This document shows positions 1-8,100 of a stretch of 64,000 nucleotides of DNA, piece after piece. A program made the position numbers and the translations under genes. Positions within the stretch are counted from its first letter, which is position 1. Each line of letters begins with the position of its first letter. The notes beneath the pieces were generated by a model, which was given only the letters and a program-made list of their open reading frames with translations, was not told the DNA's origin and did not search any database. Origin of the DNA: JBNJGB01 sp051747385 (GTDB lineage Bacteria; Myxococcota_A; UBA9042; PHBI01; JACKFB01); NCBI GenBank assembly GCA_051747385.1, contig JBNJGB010000012.1, positions 1 to 64,000 on the forward strand, written 5' to 3'.

Positions 1-247
1 CGCGGGGTGAAAAGAGAACTCACGATGGGTCGGACCACCTCGGTCACAAGAAGCCGTCGCAGAGCGCGCGCCTTCGCAGCTGATTGGCAAGACGTTGGGT
101 GGTGTCCGACGGACACTCGGCCTCCGTTCCCAGGGCCTATTCACTACGGTGCCATCAGCACCTACGGCCGCCACCCGTCGGGCCCGCCTTCACCTCAAAC
201 CTCGCCGAGTCCTCGTCCCAGAACCCGATCCTGAGGAGGCCCTTCAG

Positions 248-1132
248 ATGGCCATCACGACCACGAAGAGACCCCCATGGCAACTTGTCGCGGAGGCCTA
301 TGACGAGTTGATGCTCGGCACTATCGACTTGGCGCGCCTAGACGCCCTCGAGAAGCTCGCGCAACCCCCGACTGAGCTAGACCCAGAGAAGCTCGCACTC
401 ATCGTGTTGAGCGTAGCCGTGCGCCGGCTCGATGGTACGGATTACTCACGCGGATTGCCCAGTCTCTTGGAGCTGAAGCCGTCGGAGCTTGAGGAGGGCG
501 CTCGTCGCTTTCTCGAAGAGGAGGCCGCCGCCAATGGAGTGTTTTCAGGGCCGCCGGTCGCAGCCGATGATTCGCCATTCGAAGCTATCCGTTCGCGCTA
601 CGTTGAGTGGCGCAAGCGGATCTCCCGCATCTCCGACCGATACCTGTCGAAGGGAGTTCGCGACGCAGCTATTCGTCTTCAGGTCGCCGAACATGCCGCG
701 TCGGCTCTTTCGGCCAAGGCGAGCAGAGCGGCCGTGGATGCCGGAGCCCGTCTCCTATCTGAACCGCCGGCCTCTCCCATCCGAGACTACAAGGTCGAAG
801 CGTCCGTCCGGCAAGAGGCGGAGATACGCCGAGCCGCTGATGGCGTAGAGCAGCTTGCCGACCTAATCCCCCAACTGGTCGCGGTGAGCTCTGCAACCAA
901 GGACCTCACGGCTGAAATGACCCGTGACGCAGAACAGCGTCATCAAGATGCCCAAAGCAAACTTCGCGAGGAGGCCGCCGAAAGGCAAAGACGACATGAT
1001 GAGATCGTCGAGCGGCAAGACGCCGTGGCCAAAGAAAATGGTCGTCGGTCCACCTACGCCTTGGCTGTTGCACTCCTGATTCTCCTCTCTAATCTCGTCT
1101 TCAACGTGCTCAACTACCTAGCAGACCGATGA
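248..1132 (+). CDS. Coiled-coil protein with a C-terminal membrane anchor, function unknown
   Basis: I do not recognise the family. The reading frame opens upstream, but the ATG at 248 is the likely start because GGAGG lies 8 bases before it; this gives 294 residues. The N-terminal two thirds is predicted helical and charged, with a long Glu/Arg/Gln-rich stretch near residues 225-265 that should form a coiled coil. A single hydrophobic segment (about residues 268-288, ALAVALLILLSNLVF) sits just before a short basic end, so it looks tail-anchored with the bulk in the cytoplasm. Codon use and GC are lower than in the sterol or efflux operons, in line with an accessory segment. It faces a toxin-antitoxin pair on the other strand. 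Confidence 0.6.
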   Translation: MAITTTKRPPWQLVAEAYDELMLGTIDLARLDALEKLAQPPTELDPEKLALIVLSVAVRRLDGTDYSRGLPSLLELKPSELEEGARRFLEEEAAANGVFSGPPVAADDSPFEAIRSRYVEWRKRISRISDRYLSKGVRDAAIRLQVAEHAASALSAKASRAAVDAGARLLSEPPASPIRDYKVEASVRQEAEIRRAADGVEQLADLIPQLVAVSSATKDLTAEMTRDAEQRHQDAQSKLREEAAERQRRHDEIVERQDAVAKENGRRSTYALAVALLILLSNLVFNVLNYLADR

Positions 1133-1357
1133 GAAGCCGGCTTTCCTTCATCTTTCTTTCCCACACCACCCAACCAGAGAAGTTGGGCACGACGACGACC
1201 GCCGTGCACCGCAGCGACACCCGTTGTGAGCGAGCACCGAGACACGCTGACGTCCGGTGAAGTCCGCAGTGGGCACCAGAGCGCCCGTGAGGAAAGGTGA
1301 CCGGGTGGCGGGACCATAGTAGTAGGAGGATCCGGTCCGTTCGAGACCTTCTTCGGG

Positions 1358-1783
1358 TCAGCCGTTCGATAGACGCTCGGCATCCGACGCAGCACGCCTC
1401 AGGGCCCGGCGCAGGTAGGCTCCGCGCGACAGCTTGCCCCGGGCCTTGTCCAGAAGCCTCACCTCGTCGTCGCTCATGAGGACCGGAACTCGTCGCGTTC
1501 GAGGCGAGGTGGTCTTGCGACCTGGCTTCTTGGCTGGAGGCATCGGGTCGCCAAACTTCTCCTGCCACGCTTCAGCTGCCGCTTGGTCGTTGGCGCGTCC
1601 GATCTCCATGTCTACGAAGGTGAATGGGCTCTCGCCGTCGTCGGGATCCACACACGAACCACGACATTCCCAGTAGCCGGTCTTCACGGACACCACTCGG
1701 TCTCCTCGCCGATAGCGGGTCGTTCCTTCGCGGAGGATTGCTTCACCTGAACAGCAAGGGCACGGCTTGTTTCGTCCAATCAT
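1358..1783 (-). CDS. MqsA-like zinc-finger antitoxin with ribbon-helix-helix-like C-terminus
   Basis: A 141-residue protein. The N-terminus has two Cys clusters (CPCC at residues 8-11 and a second CxxxC pair about 30 residues later), as in the YgiT/MqsA zinc-binding domain. After a basic Pro/Lys linker, residues about 97-130 (start PVLMSDDEVRLLDKARGKL) resemble a ribbon-helix-helix DNA-binding unit instead of the HTH usual in MqsA. It starts 3 bases after the stop of a MqsR-like toxin reading frame, which is the MqsR-then-MqsA order. By analogy it would bind the toxin and repress the operon. The family call rests on pattern recognition. Confidence 0.55.
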   Translation of the reverse strand: MIGRNKPCPCCSGEAILREGTTRYRRGDRVVSVKTGYWECRGSCVDPDDGESPFTFVDMEIGRANDQAAAEAWQEKFGDPMPPAKKPGRKTTSPRTRRVPVLMSDDEVRLLDKARGKLSRGAYLRRALRRAASDAERLSNG

Positions 1784-1786
1784 GGT

Positions 1787-2115
1787 TCACGCCTCGTGAA
1801 AGCTCACGACGATGATGCCTTGGCGCTCCACCAGTCGAATCCAGAGGAGCAGGTCATCGAGCTGAGGGCAGAAGATCCACACAACGTCGCCGGGAACCGT
1901 AGAACCGTAGAACTCGGTACTCGAGCATCGAAGTCGACCGGCGCGAGCTCCTCGAAGACTTCGAAGATCTCGACGATGCCCATGCCCAGTTCGTGGGTCG
2001 CTTCTCCAAAGGCCTTGTCGGCGACCAGAACATCCTCATTTCTCAGCGCTTTTTGAAGACGTCGCAGGAACTTCGTGACGTGGCCATGGGACGCGGTCAC
2101 ACGGAAAACATGCAC
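1787..2115 (-). pseudogene. MqsR-like toxin, frameshifted by an 8-bp tandem duplication
   Basis: The frame starts at a GTG (2115) with VHVFRVTASHGHVTKFL and runs well until a VPSST near 1914, then goes out of frame. Downstream, a different frame reads VPGDVVWIFCPQLDDLLL, then LWIRLVERQGIIVVSFHEA and a stop at 1787-1789, a plausible C-terminus for MqsR-like RNases. The break coincides with two adjacent copies of aaccgtag (1895-1910). Removing one copy restores a single open frame of about 106 residues. The toxin is therefore inactive as sequenced, phase-variable, or an assembly artefact. It would be co-transcribed with the antitoxin at 1358-1783. Confidence 0.6.
1895..1913. repeat. Tandem 8-bp repeat inside the MqsR-like toxin
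   Basis: Two perfect copies of aaccgtag followed by a partial third (aac). An 8-bp insertion shifts the frame by two bases, exactly what separates the two halves of the toxin gene. Short tandem repeats of this kind arise and revert by slipped-strand replication. Confidence 0.85.
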
Positions 2116-2118
2116 ACG

Positions 2119-2331
2119 CTACCGATGTCGCGCAAGAGAGGAGACATCCGGGAAGATGCTCGAGCGGCAGGTAGGGAGGACGCAGGCGGCATCGGTCCGG
2201 AGAGGCGGGCCCGTTTCCACGCCGGCGTCGACGTCCTCGAAGGTCCCGACGGGATTGTAGGGGTCGTCGGACGAGCAGGCGGCGAGAAGGAGCGCCGCGG
2301 CCAGGGCGCAGATCGGAGCTCGAGGAGACAT
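2119..2331 (-). pseudogene. Short, probably truncated lipoprotein
   Basis: About 70 residues starting with a clear lipoprotein signal peptide (MSPRAPICALAAALLLAACSS; the Cys is residue 19). The mature part is short and acidic, then turns into unlikely sequence (RSSIFPDVSSLARHR) and stops 3 bases before the toxin start. It lies where the lower-GC accessory DNA meets typical high-GC DNA, so I read it as the 5' end of a lipoprotein gene cut by that insertion. A genuine very small lipoprotein cannot be excluded. Confidence 0.45.
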
Positions 2332-2458
2332 GGCGACTCGCTGCGGCAAGAGAAACCAGCGGCGTCGATGCGAAGCGAGCGGACGCTAGCAGCGGCCGCG
2401 ACGGCCAGACAAGGCAGGCGTGACGGGGCCCTGGAATCTCCCTGAATGACGGCGTTCG

Positions 2459-3286
2459 TCAGGGAGACAGGTCCTCGAGGACCTCGATCCAGTCGTCGAT
2501 CTCCTCGAGCAGGTGGGCGCGCTGCTCCTCGGTCAGGGACGCATCCAGCTCGACCAGGAACCCGCGGAGCCTCGCGTGGGCCTTCGGGCTGCCCCCGACG
2601 GGCTCCTCCAGGAACCACCGCTCCAGGGCGGCCTCTGCCTCGTCATGCTCGTCCGCCCGGAGGAGGCGGAGCAGCTTCGCGGTGCGCTCGCGGTCACGCC
2701 GGAGACGCTCCGGGGCCCGGTCCGGGGTCGAGGCCACCTGCTTCGCGAGCATGGCCTCCTGGCGGTCCGTGAGGTCGCCGATCCAGTCCTCCAGGGCGTC
2801 CCGACGCGTGTCCAGGCGGTCCTCGCGACGCTCGTCGGACGGCACGTCGAGATCCTCCTCGCGATCGTCGAGACGCTCCTTGGCGTGGATCGCCCAGTGC
2901 TTCAGCTGGCGATCCGACAGCCTCGGCAGGAAGGCCTCGACGTGCGGCAGGACCCGGCGGACGAGGCTCCGGTAGAAGCCGATCACGCGCTCGTGGAGCG
3001 ACGCGACCTCCTCGGCGGTCAGCCCGTCGGCGGCCCGGGCCCGAGCGTCCCGCAGGAACGCCACGTAGCGGGGAAGCTCGTGCTCCCGGTGCCATGCGTG
3101 GACCTCCGCCAGGCGGCGGTCGAGCCACGACTCCTGCTCGTCGGTGGTGTCCAGGCTCCGCTCGATGCGGCGCTGGACGAGGTCGTCGGCGTGGTTGTAC
3201 GCGAACCGGGTCCCGCACCCGATCGTCGTCGTCGCCAGGCACGCCAGAACGAGCGCCGCCGCCACGGCGATGGTTCGCTGCTTCAT
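2459..3286 (-). CDS. DUF6279-type lipoprotein
   Basis: 275 residues. The ATG at 3286 follows GGAGGCGGCTC; a longer frame upstream lacks a ribosome site. A signal peptide ends in TTIGC, giving a lipid-anchored Cys at about residue 24. The mature protein begins with a Tyr-Asn-His motif, then a HAWHREHELPRYVAFL stretch typical of DUF6279 lipoproteins, and continues as a highly charged helical protein rich in Arg, Glu and Asp to the end. Family members are outer-membrane or periplasmic lipoproteins of unknown role. No operon partner is evident. Confidence 0.7.
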   Translation of the reverse strand: MKQRTIAVAAALVLACLATTTIGCGTRFAYNHADDLVQRRIERSLDTTDEQESWLDRRLAEVHAWHREHELPRYVAFLRDARARAADGLTAEEVASLHERVIGFYRSLVRRVLPHVEAFLPRLSDRQLKHWAIHAKERLDDREEDLDVPSDERREDRLDTRRDALEDWIGDLTDRQEAMLAKQVASTPDRAPERLRRDRERTAKLLRLLRADEHDEAEAALERWFLEEPVGGSPKAHARLRGFLVELDASLTEEQRAHLLEEIDDWIEVLEDLSP

Positions 3287-3379
3287 GAGCCGCCTCCGCT
3301 GTCGGTGGGCCCACGAGCATAGGGGCCATGAGCGTGCCGACACCACCGGCGATTCCCTGCGGAGTCGCCTCGGCTGCCG

Positions 3380-3853
3380 TCAATCCGCCTCACCCGCCTC
3401 GCCGAGAGCCTTCAGGTCCAGCGCGTCCTTGTCGCGGCCGGTCGCCCTCTTGTTCTCGACGAGCGCATCGCGCCCCAGGACCGGTACGGGCCGCCCTCCG
3501 ACCTCCACGATGAGACGAGAATCCCATGCGTCCCGGAAGTCGACACCGCTGATGCTCGTGAGCAGGTCGATACGCCGCGGTGGGAGACCGAGCTGGTAGA
3601 CCGTCCCTGGGCGCACGAAATCGTCGACGCTCACGCCATGGGCCTCCAGAGGAGCACCAAACGCTCGCAGAGCCCGCACGACCCTGTGTGCGTTGTCCCG
3701 AGACGGACGCACAAGGACGTCGAAGTCCCCTGTGGCCCGGGGAATCCCGTGGGCGGCCAAGGCATGGGCACCCACGATGATGTACTCCGCCCCCTCATCG
3801 TCGAGCGACCGGAGGAGGTCCATGGAGTCCTGAAACAGTGTGGGTTCATCCAC
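3380..3853 (-). CDS. DUF6036-type nucleotidyltransferase (toxin-antitoxin-like)
   Basis: 157 residues. The core has a VGAHALAAHG segment followed by a TGDFDVLV motif, the Asp-x-Asp metal site of the polymerase-beta-like nucleotidyltransferase fold, and an ENKRATGRDKD C-terminal motif common in DUF6036 proteins. These are minimal nucleotidyltransferases often encoded in two-gene toxin-antitoxin-like cassettes. The start lies 3 bases after the stop of a small partner gene on the same strand (3857-4093), so the two form one unit. The substrate is unknown. Confidence 0.7.
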   Translation of the reverse strand: MDEPTLFQDSMDLLRSLDDEGAEYIIVGAHALAAHGIPRATGDFDVLVRPSRDNAHRVVRALRAFGAPLEAHGVSVDDFVRPGTVYQLGLPPRRIDLLTSISGVDFRDAWDSRLIVEVGGRPVPVLGRDALVENKRATGRDKDALDLKALGEAGEAD

Positions 3854-3856
3854 GCG

Positions 3857-4093
3857 TCAGGCCTCGCCCGTGCGTACGACCCGTCCGGGCATGTGCGCCC
3901 GGTCGTAGTCGGGGATCGGGCGTCCGGCCATGGACCACGCCGCGAGCGTGAGGTCGCGCACCATCCCGACCAGCTCCCCGGGAGGCCGTCGCAGCACGTC
4001 GACCTCCGGCACGTCGTCGAGGCGGACGACCGCTCCTGGCCACCGGGCCCTGGCGGCCGCACGACTGGCCCTGGCTTCATCATCGGCGTTCAT
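3857..4093 (-). CDS. Small partner of the nucleotidyltransferase
   Basis: 78 residues from an ATG at 4093. It is Ala/Arg-rich at the N-terminus and ends with a conserved-looking stretch around LVGMVRDLTLAAWSMAGRP and PDYDRAHMPGRVV. Short proteins of this kind commonly precede DUF6036 nucleotidyltransferases and are presumed antitoxins. It lies 3 bases upstream of that gene. I see no DNA-binding motif. The role is inferred from context only. Confidence 0.55.
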   Translation of the reverse strand: MNADDEARASRAAARARWPGAVVRLDDVPEVDVLRRPPGELVGMVRDLTLAAWSMAGRPIPDYDRAHMPGRVVRTGEA

Positions 4094-4162
4094 GCCCACA
4101 TTCTACCCGCCCTCCCTCGTGAGGCGAAGCGAAGCCGGGATGCTCATACCAGGGCAGAGCCG

Positions 4163-5779
4163 TCAGAGGTCGGAGCAGTCCCCGGCCGAGCAGACGGCGG
4201 GCGTGGCGGGGTCGCCGTCGTCGAAGGTGGCGTCCTGCTCGCTGTCCGAGAGGCGATCCAACCAGTCGACGAAGTCCCGTCTCTCGGACGGACTCCACGC
4301 GGCCCCGCGCTGATGGATTGCCACGGTCAAGATGGCCGGGACCACGAGGGTAGCCAGGGCGACCACGAGCTTCCGTCGTGGAGGGAATTCGCCGATGCCG
4401 CGGGCGAGGACGAAGATCGCCAGCGCGAGGAGCATGAAGACGAGCGGAGCGAGGCCGGCCAGCCCCTCGAGGCCGAGCACCGCGGAGCCGAGATTCGGCG
4501 TGACGAGCCCCTCGCCTAGGGCCGGGAGCACGACGTCCACGAACGGGTTCTTCGCGTCGGGGGGAGGCTCGGGGAATGTCACCTGGACGACGATCTGGTA
4601 GGCGACGCCGGCGAGGATGGCGCCGGCGAGGAGGCCCTGGCGAATCGGCGACTGACGGTGCTCGTCCGCCCACGCCGCCACCGGGATGGCGGCCCATCCC
4701 ATCGCGGGCACGAGCAGGCGGGGTCCGAAGCTCCAGCCCGCGTACCACGCGGTCGCGCTCCAGACGAAGAGCAGCCAGTAGGCGACGCCGAGCGTGACGA
4801 TGGTGGTGGTCGCTGTGCCGGACCGCCGCCGAAGCGAGGGCAACCCGACCAGGAGGAACACCAACATCGGCGACGTCGGCAGCAGGCCGCGGTGGAGGCT
4901 CACCAGCGATCCGCGGATGGCCTCCCAGGTCGGGACCGTGACACCGGCAACGCCTTCCCCGTGAAGCGCCTGCACGTTCTCGGAGGAGAGGTGGTGGTAG
5001 GAGAGTTCGAAGGGTCCCCCGAACGCGAGCGACTGGTACCCGAAGAGGAGCAGGGCCCAGGGTGTAGCGCCGAGAGCGAACGCGACTGCCGCCCTTCCGT
5101 CCCGACGGAACGGTCCCGCGACCACCCAGCCCAGCAGCAGCAGCCCGACAACCACGGCCTGGTATTCCACGAGGCCTGCGAGGCCCGCGCACGTGCCCGC
5201 CCCGACCAGCAAGGTCTGTCGGCGGCCGCTCGTGGCGTCCCTCGCCAAGAGGAGGAGAAGGAGCGCGCCGAGGAGCGCCGTGCCGACGATCTGGTGGCCG
5301 TAGAAGGCGTGCCCGTAGTGGAAGGCGGACGAGCCCAGGACCCACCCCAGAGAGCCCAGATCGACGGCCGCCTCACAGAGACCCAGGTGCGCCAGCGTCC
5401 GGCGGAGCAGCCAGAAGCCCAGCAACGTGAGCGGCACCATCAGTGCCATCCGCACGAGGACGAGCAGGGCCTCGATGGACCAGTCGTCGGGCTCCGTCAC
5501 GAGGCGGACGGCACCGTAGACGCCTGCCGCGAGGAGGCTGGCGCCCGGCGCCTTGTCCGTGTAGTCGCGGCCGTCGAAGTGCGCCCGGTCCTTCACTCGC
5601 CCGAAGCGCTCCTCGGCGGAATCGATGGACACCGTGCCGTGGTCGACGAGGGAGACGGCCAGGTAGACCCGCGTCCTTTCGTTGGGCACGGTGACGTCGG
5701 AGTACATCCAACTCCACGCCACGCACAGCGAAACCATCAAGTAGAGGAAGGGGGGGTGGGGGATCCTCACGAGGCGCAT
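4163..5779 (-). CDS. Polytopic membrane protein, glycosyltransferase-like (GT-C type)
   Basis: 538 residues from an ATG at 5779 preceded by GGAG. There are about ten to twelve hydrophobic segments. The N-terminus has a membrane helix followed by a periplasmic loop with SLVDHGTVSID and DYTDKAPGASLLA, a pattern common in bacterial GT-C/ArnT-like membrane proteins that use lipid-linked sugars. A conserved-looking WSFGPRLLVPAM segment lies in the second half. The C-terminal 50 residues are soluble and acidic. A lipid-linked donor is family knowledge; acceptor and sugar are unknown. No partner genes are adjacent. Confidence 0.55.
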   Translation of the reverse strand: MRLVRIPHPPFLYLMVSLCVAWSWMYSDVTVPNERTRVYLAVSLVDHGTVSIDSAEERFGRVKDRAHFDGRDYTDKAPGASLLAAGVYGAVRLVTEPDDWSIEALLVLVRMALMVPLTLLGFWLLRRTLAHLGLCEAAVDLGSLGWVLGSSAFHYGHAFYGHQIVGTALLGALLLLLLARDATSGRRQTLLVGAGTCAGLAGLVEYQAVVVGLLLLGWVVAGPFRRDGRAAVAFALGATPWALLLFGYQSLAFGGPFELSYHHLSSENVQALHGEGVAGVTVPTWEAIRGSLVSLHRGLLPTSPMLVFLLVGLPSLRRRSGTATTTIVTLGVAYWLLFVWSATAWYAGWSFGPRLLVPAMGWAAIPVAAWADEHRQSPIRQGLLAGAILAGVAYQIVVQVTFPEPPPDAKNPFVDVVLPALGEGLVTPNLGSAVLGLEGLAGLAPLVFMLLALAIFVLARGIGEFPPRRKLVVALATLVVPAILTVAIHQRGAAWSPSERRDFVDWLDRLSDSEQDATFDDGDPATPAVCSAGDCSDL

Positions 5780-6020
5780 GGATGCTCCATTCCAGACCTG
5801 GCGCAGCCCGCATCGCAAAGCACAGGCCATGCCATGCGCCAACCGCCCGAACCCGCAGGACTCTGCGGCGACGCGAGGATCTGGCCGCGTAGATAATCCC
5901 CACACACAGGGAAGGATGTTCACACGACCCGGCGCTTCCCCACGGGCTCCTTCACCCTGGCGTTTGACTCGACTGGCAGCGCTTCCTACGGTCGCGAAGT
6001 ACCGACTCCCTGGAGGTCCC

Positions 6021-6752
6021 GTGTCCGTTCACGCCCGACCCGTGGTCTTTGCTCTGCACGTGACTCTCGCGATCTTCGTCGCGGCGTGCGATTCGGACGA
6101 CGGTTCAGAAGCGCCCGACACGGACGCCGATGGCACGTCCTCCGGAGAGACGCTCGGGGACTCCCTGGCGGATGCGGACGCCGACGCGGACGGATGCGGG
6201 CCCCTGACCTGTGACGCGATATACGTCCCGCCGGTGCGCTTCGACTTCGAGGACGAGTCAGGCGCCGCCTTCTGCGGCGACGTGACCATCACGGTCCAGG
6301 ACGAGTCGGGCGACAGCTCGACCTTCGAGTGCAGCTGCGAGGAGGGCGAGATGGTGCCGGTGAACGGGCCCGCCTTTCCCTTCTGCTATGCGGACGCACC
6401 GTGGGGAGAGTCGAGCACCGTCACGGTCACCGCCGCCGGCCGTGAGCCCTGGACGACCGACATCTCGCTGCCGTGCGAGTGCCACCCCCAGGTGACCCTC
6501 GGCGTGGTCTTCGAGCCGGAGGCCGGACCGCGACCGGACGAGTCCTGCGACGACGGGCCGGCGGAGGGCTGCCCGTGCGATCCCGACGAGGACGAGCCGT
6601 GCTGCCTGGAGCTGGCGCACGGCCTCATGTGCGATCCGGTGCCCCTGAGCCCGGAGGAGGCCCGCTGGCACGAGTTCTGGGACTGCGGGTGCGACCCGGC
6701 TCCGCAGTGCGACGACTACCCGCTGTACGGGCTCTGCCCTACGGCTCGTTGA
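6021..6752 (+). CDS. Cys-rich acidic lipoprotein
   Basis: 243 residues from a GTG at 6021 that follows GGAGGTCCC. The signal peptide ends in FVAAC, giving a lipobox Cys near residue 19. An Asp-rich linker (residues about 25-55) is typical of myxobacterial surface lipoproteins. The mature part has many Cys residues in pairs (CSCEEG, CECHP, GCPCD, CCLE, DCGCD), suggesting a disulphide-stabilised, exported domain. I do not recognise the family. It ends 10 bases from the convergent DUF4143 ATPase gene. Confidence 0.6.
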   Translation: MSVHARPVVFALHVTLAIFVAACDSDDGSEAPDTDADGTSSGETLGDSLADADADADGCGPLTCDAIYVPPVRFDFEDESGAAFCGDVTITVQDESGDSSTFECSCEEGEMVPVNGPAFPFCYADAPWGESSTVTVTAAGREPWTTDISLPCECHPQVTLGVVFEPEAGPRPDESCDDGPAEGCPCDPDEDEPCCLELAHGLMCDPVPLSPEEARWHEFWDCGCDPAPQCDDYPLYGLCPTAR

Positions 6753-6762
6753 CAGCCGTCGT

Positions 6763-7950
6763 CTACGGCCCCTCCGACCACGGCCAGGCGTCGACCTGAT
6801 CCCAGGGGAGCACCGTCGTCTCGCTGCGGGACTGGCGCTGGTCGCCGCCGTAGACGAGGACGCGGCGCAGCCCCTCCCACCGGTCGTCCTCGTCGAGGAG
6901 GCTCGCGGCGCGCTGGAGGTCCCGGAAGAAGGAGCGCTGGACCGTCGCGCCGGACTTGACCTCCACGAGGTCCATGGTGCGGCCTCGCTCCACGAGGAGG
7001 TCCAGCTCGCGGCCGCGGCGCGAGCGGAGGTGGAACAGCGAGGGACGCGCGCCGCGGTGGACGTGGTGCTTGTAGACCTCCGAGACGACCCAGCTCTCGA
7101 AGATGGCGCCGCGGAGGGGGTGGTGGCGGAGCTCCTCGGGGCTGCGGATGCCCAGGAGGTTGCAGGCGAGGCCGCTGTCGAGGAGGTGGATCTTCGGAGA
7201 CTTCGTGAGCTGCTTGCGACGGGTGCGGTGCCAGGCCGGGAGCCGCATGAGGAGAAAGCTGGTCTCCAGGACCGACAGCCAGGACCGGGCGGTGTTGTGT
7301 GAGACTCCGCAGTCCCCTCCGAGCGCCGAGAGGTTGAGGATCTGGCCGGTGCGACCGGCGCAGAGGCGGACGAAGGTCGTGAAGGTCTCCAGGTCGCTGA
7401 CGTGGACGACCTGCCGGACGTCCCGCTGGACGTAGGTGGTGACGTAGTCCGTCAGCCACCGATCGGCCGGGATGCCCCGCTCGTGGATGGCTGGGTAGGC
7501 CCCCGTCCACAGTGTCGTCAGGAGGTCGTCGAGACCTCCCGGGAATCGGCGCAGCTCCTCCAGCCCCGGGGGCAGGAGGTGCAGCACGGCGGTGCGCCCC
7601 GCGAGGGACTGGCTGACGCCCTGGGCGAGGCCGAAGTGCTGCGAGCCGGTGAGGACGAAGCGCCCCGGCGTCGGGTCCTCGTCGACCACGCCCTGGAGAT
7701 AAGAGAGCAGCTCCGGGACGTGCTGGACCTCGTCGAGGATCGCGCCGTCCCTATGCTCGGCCAGAAAGCCGCGGGGGTCGTCCCTGGCGTACTGGCGCAT
7801 GTCCAGGGCCTCCAACGAGACGTAGGCCTTGTCGGGGAAGACGCGGCGGCACAGCGTGGTCTTGCCGGATTGGCGCGGTCCGGTGACGGTCACGACCGGA
7901 TACATGCCCGCCAGCTCCCGGACCGTCGGTTCCAGGGTTCGCTGGATCAT
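6763..7950 (-). CDS. AAA-type ATPase with DUF4143 C-terminal domain
   Basis: 395 residues. The Walker A motif is GPRQSGKTTL (about residues 24-33); the Walker B equivalent is AILDEVQHVPEL, followed by a sensor-like LTGSQ. The C-terminal half has the DUF4143 pattern, ending in a restriction-endonuclease-like segment (GRELDLLVERG followed by DLVEVKSG). This common family of AAA_14 ATPases has no settled function; a role in stress or mobile-element control has been suggested by context. A 35-bp palindrome lies just upstream of the start and may control it. No partner gene is adjacent. Confidence 0.85.
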   Translation of the reverse strand: MIQRTLEPTVRELAGMYPVVTVTGPRQSGKTTLCRRVFPDKAYVSLEALDMRQYARDDPRGFLAEHRDGAILDEVQHVPELLSYLQGVVDEDPTPGRFVLTGSQHFGLAQGVSQSLAGRTAVLHLLPPGLEELRRFPGGLDDLLTTLWTGAYPAIHERGIPADRWLTDYVTTYVQRDVRQVVHVSDLETFTTFVRLCAGRTGQILNLSALGGDCGVSHNTARSWLSVLETSFLLMRLPAWHRTRRKQLTKSPKIHLLDSGLACNLLGIRSPEELRHHPLRGAIFESWVVSEVYKHHVHRGARPSLFHLRSRRGRELDLLVERGRTMDLVEVKSGATVQRSFFRDLQRAASLLDEDDRWEGLRRVLVYGGDQRQSRSETTVLPWDQVDAWPWSEGP

Positions 7951-7971
7951 GCCCCGAGGGTACGCCGGATC

Positions 7972-8006
7972 TGCACAAATTGTAAATCGGATTTATAATT
8001 TGTGCA
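7972..8006. promoter_or_regulatory. 35-bp AT-rich palindrome upstream of the DUF4143 ATPase
   Basis: The arms are tgcacaaattgtaaatc and its near-exact inverse ggatttataatttgtgca; 17 of about 18 base pairs match around the centre at 7989. It is far richer in A+T than its surroundings and sits 21 bases upstream of the ATPase start codon at 7950. It could be a dimer-binding operator overlapping the promoter, or part of a hairpin in the leader. The structure is seen directly; the role is inferred. Confidence 0.7.
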
Positions 8007-8100
8007 GGAGTGGGTGGAGGGGGGCCAGCGACGCCCTGGCGTAGGCCATGGAGCCCGCGCCAGGGTGTTCGCAGCCGGCGGGAAGACCTGCGGGAAGGGG

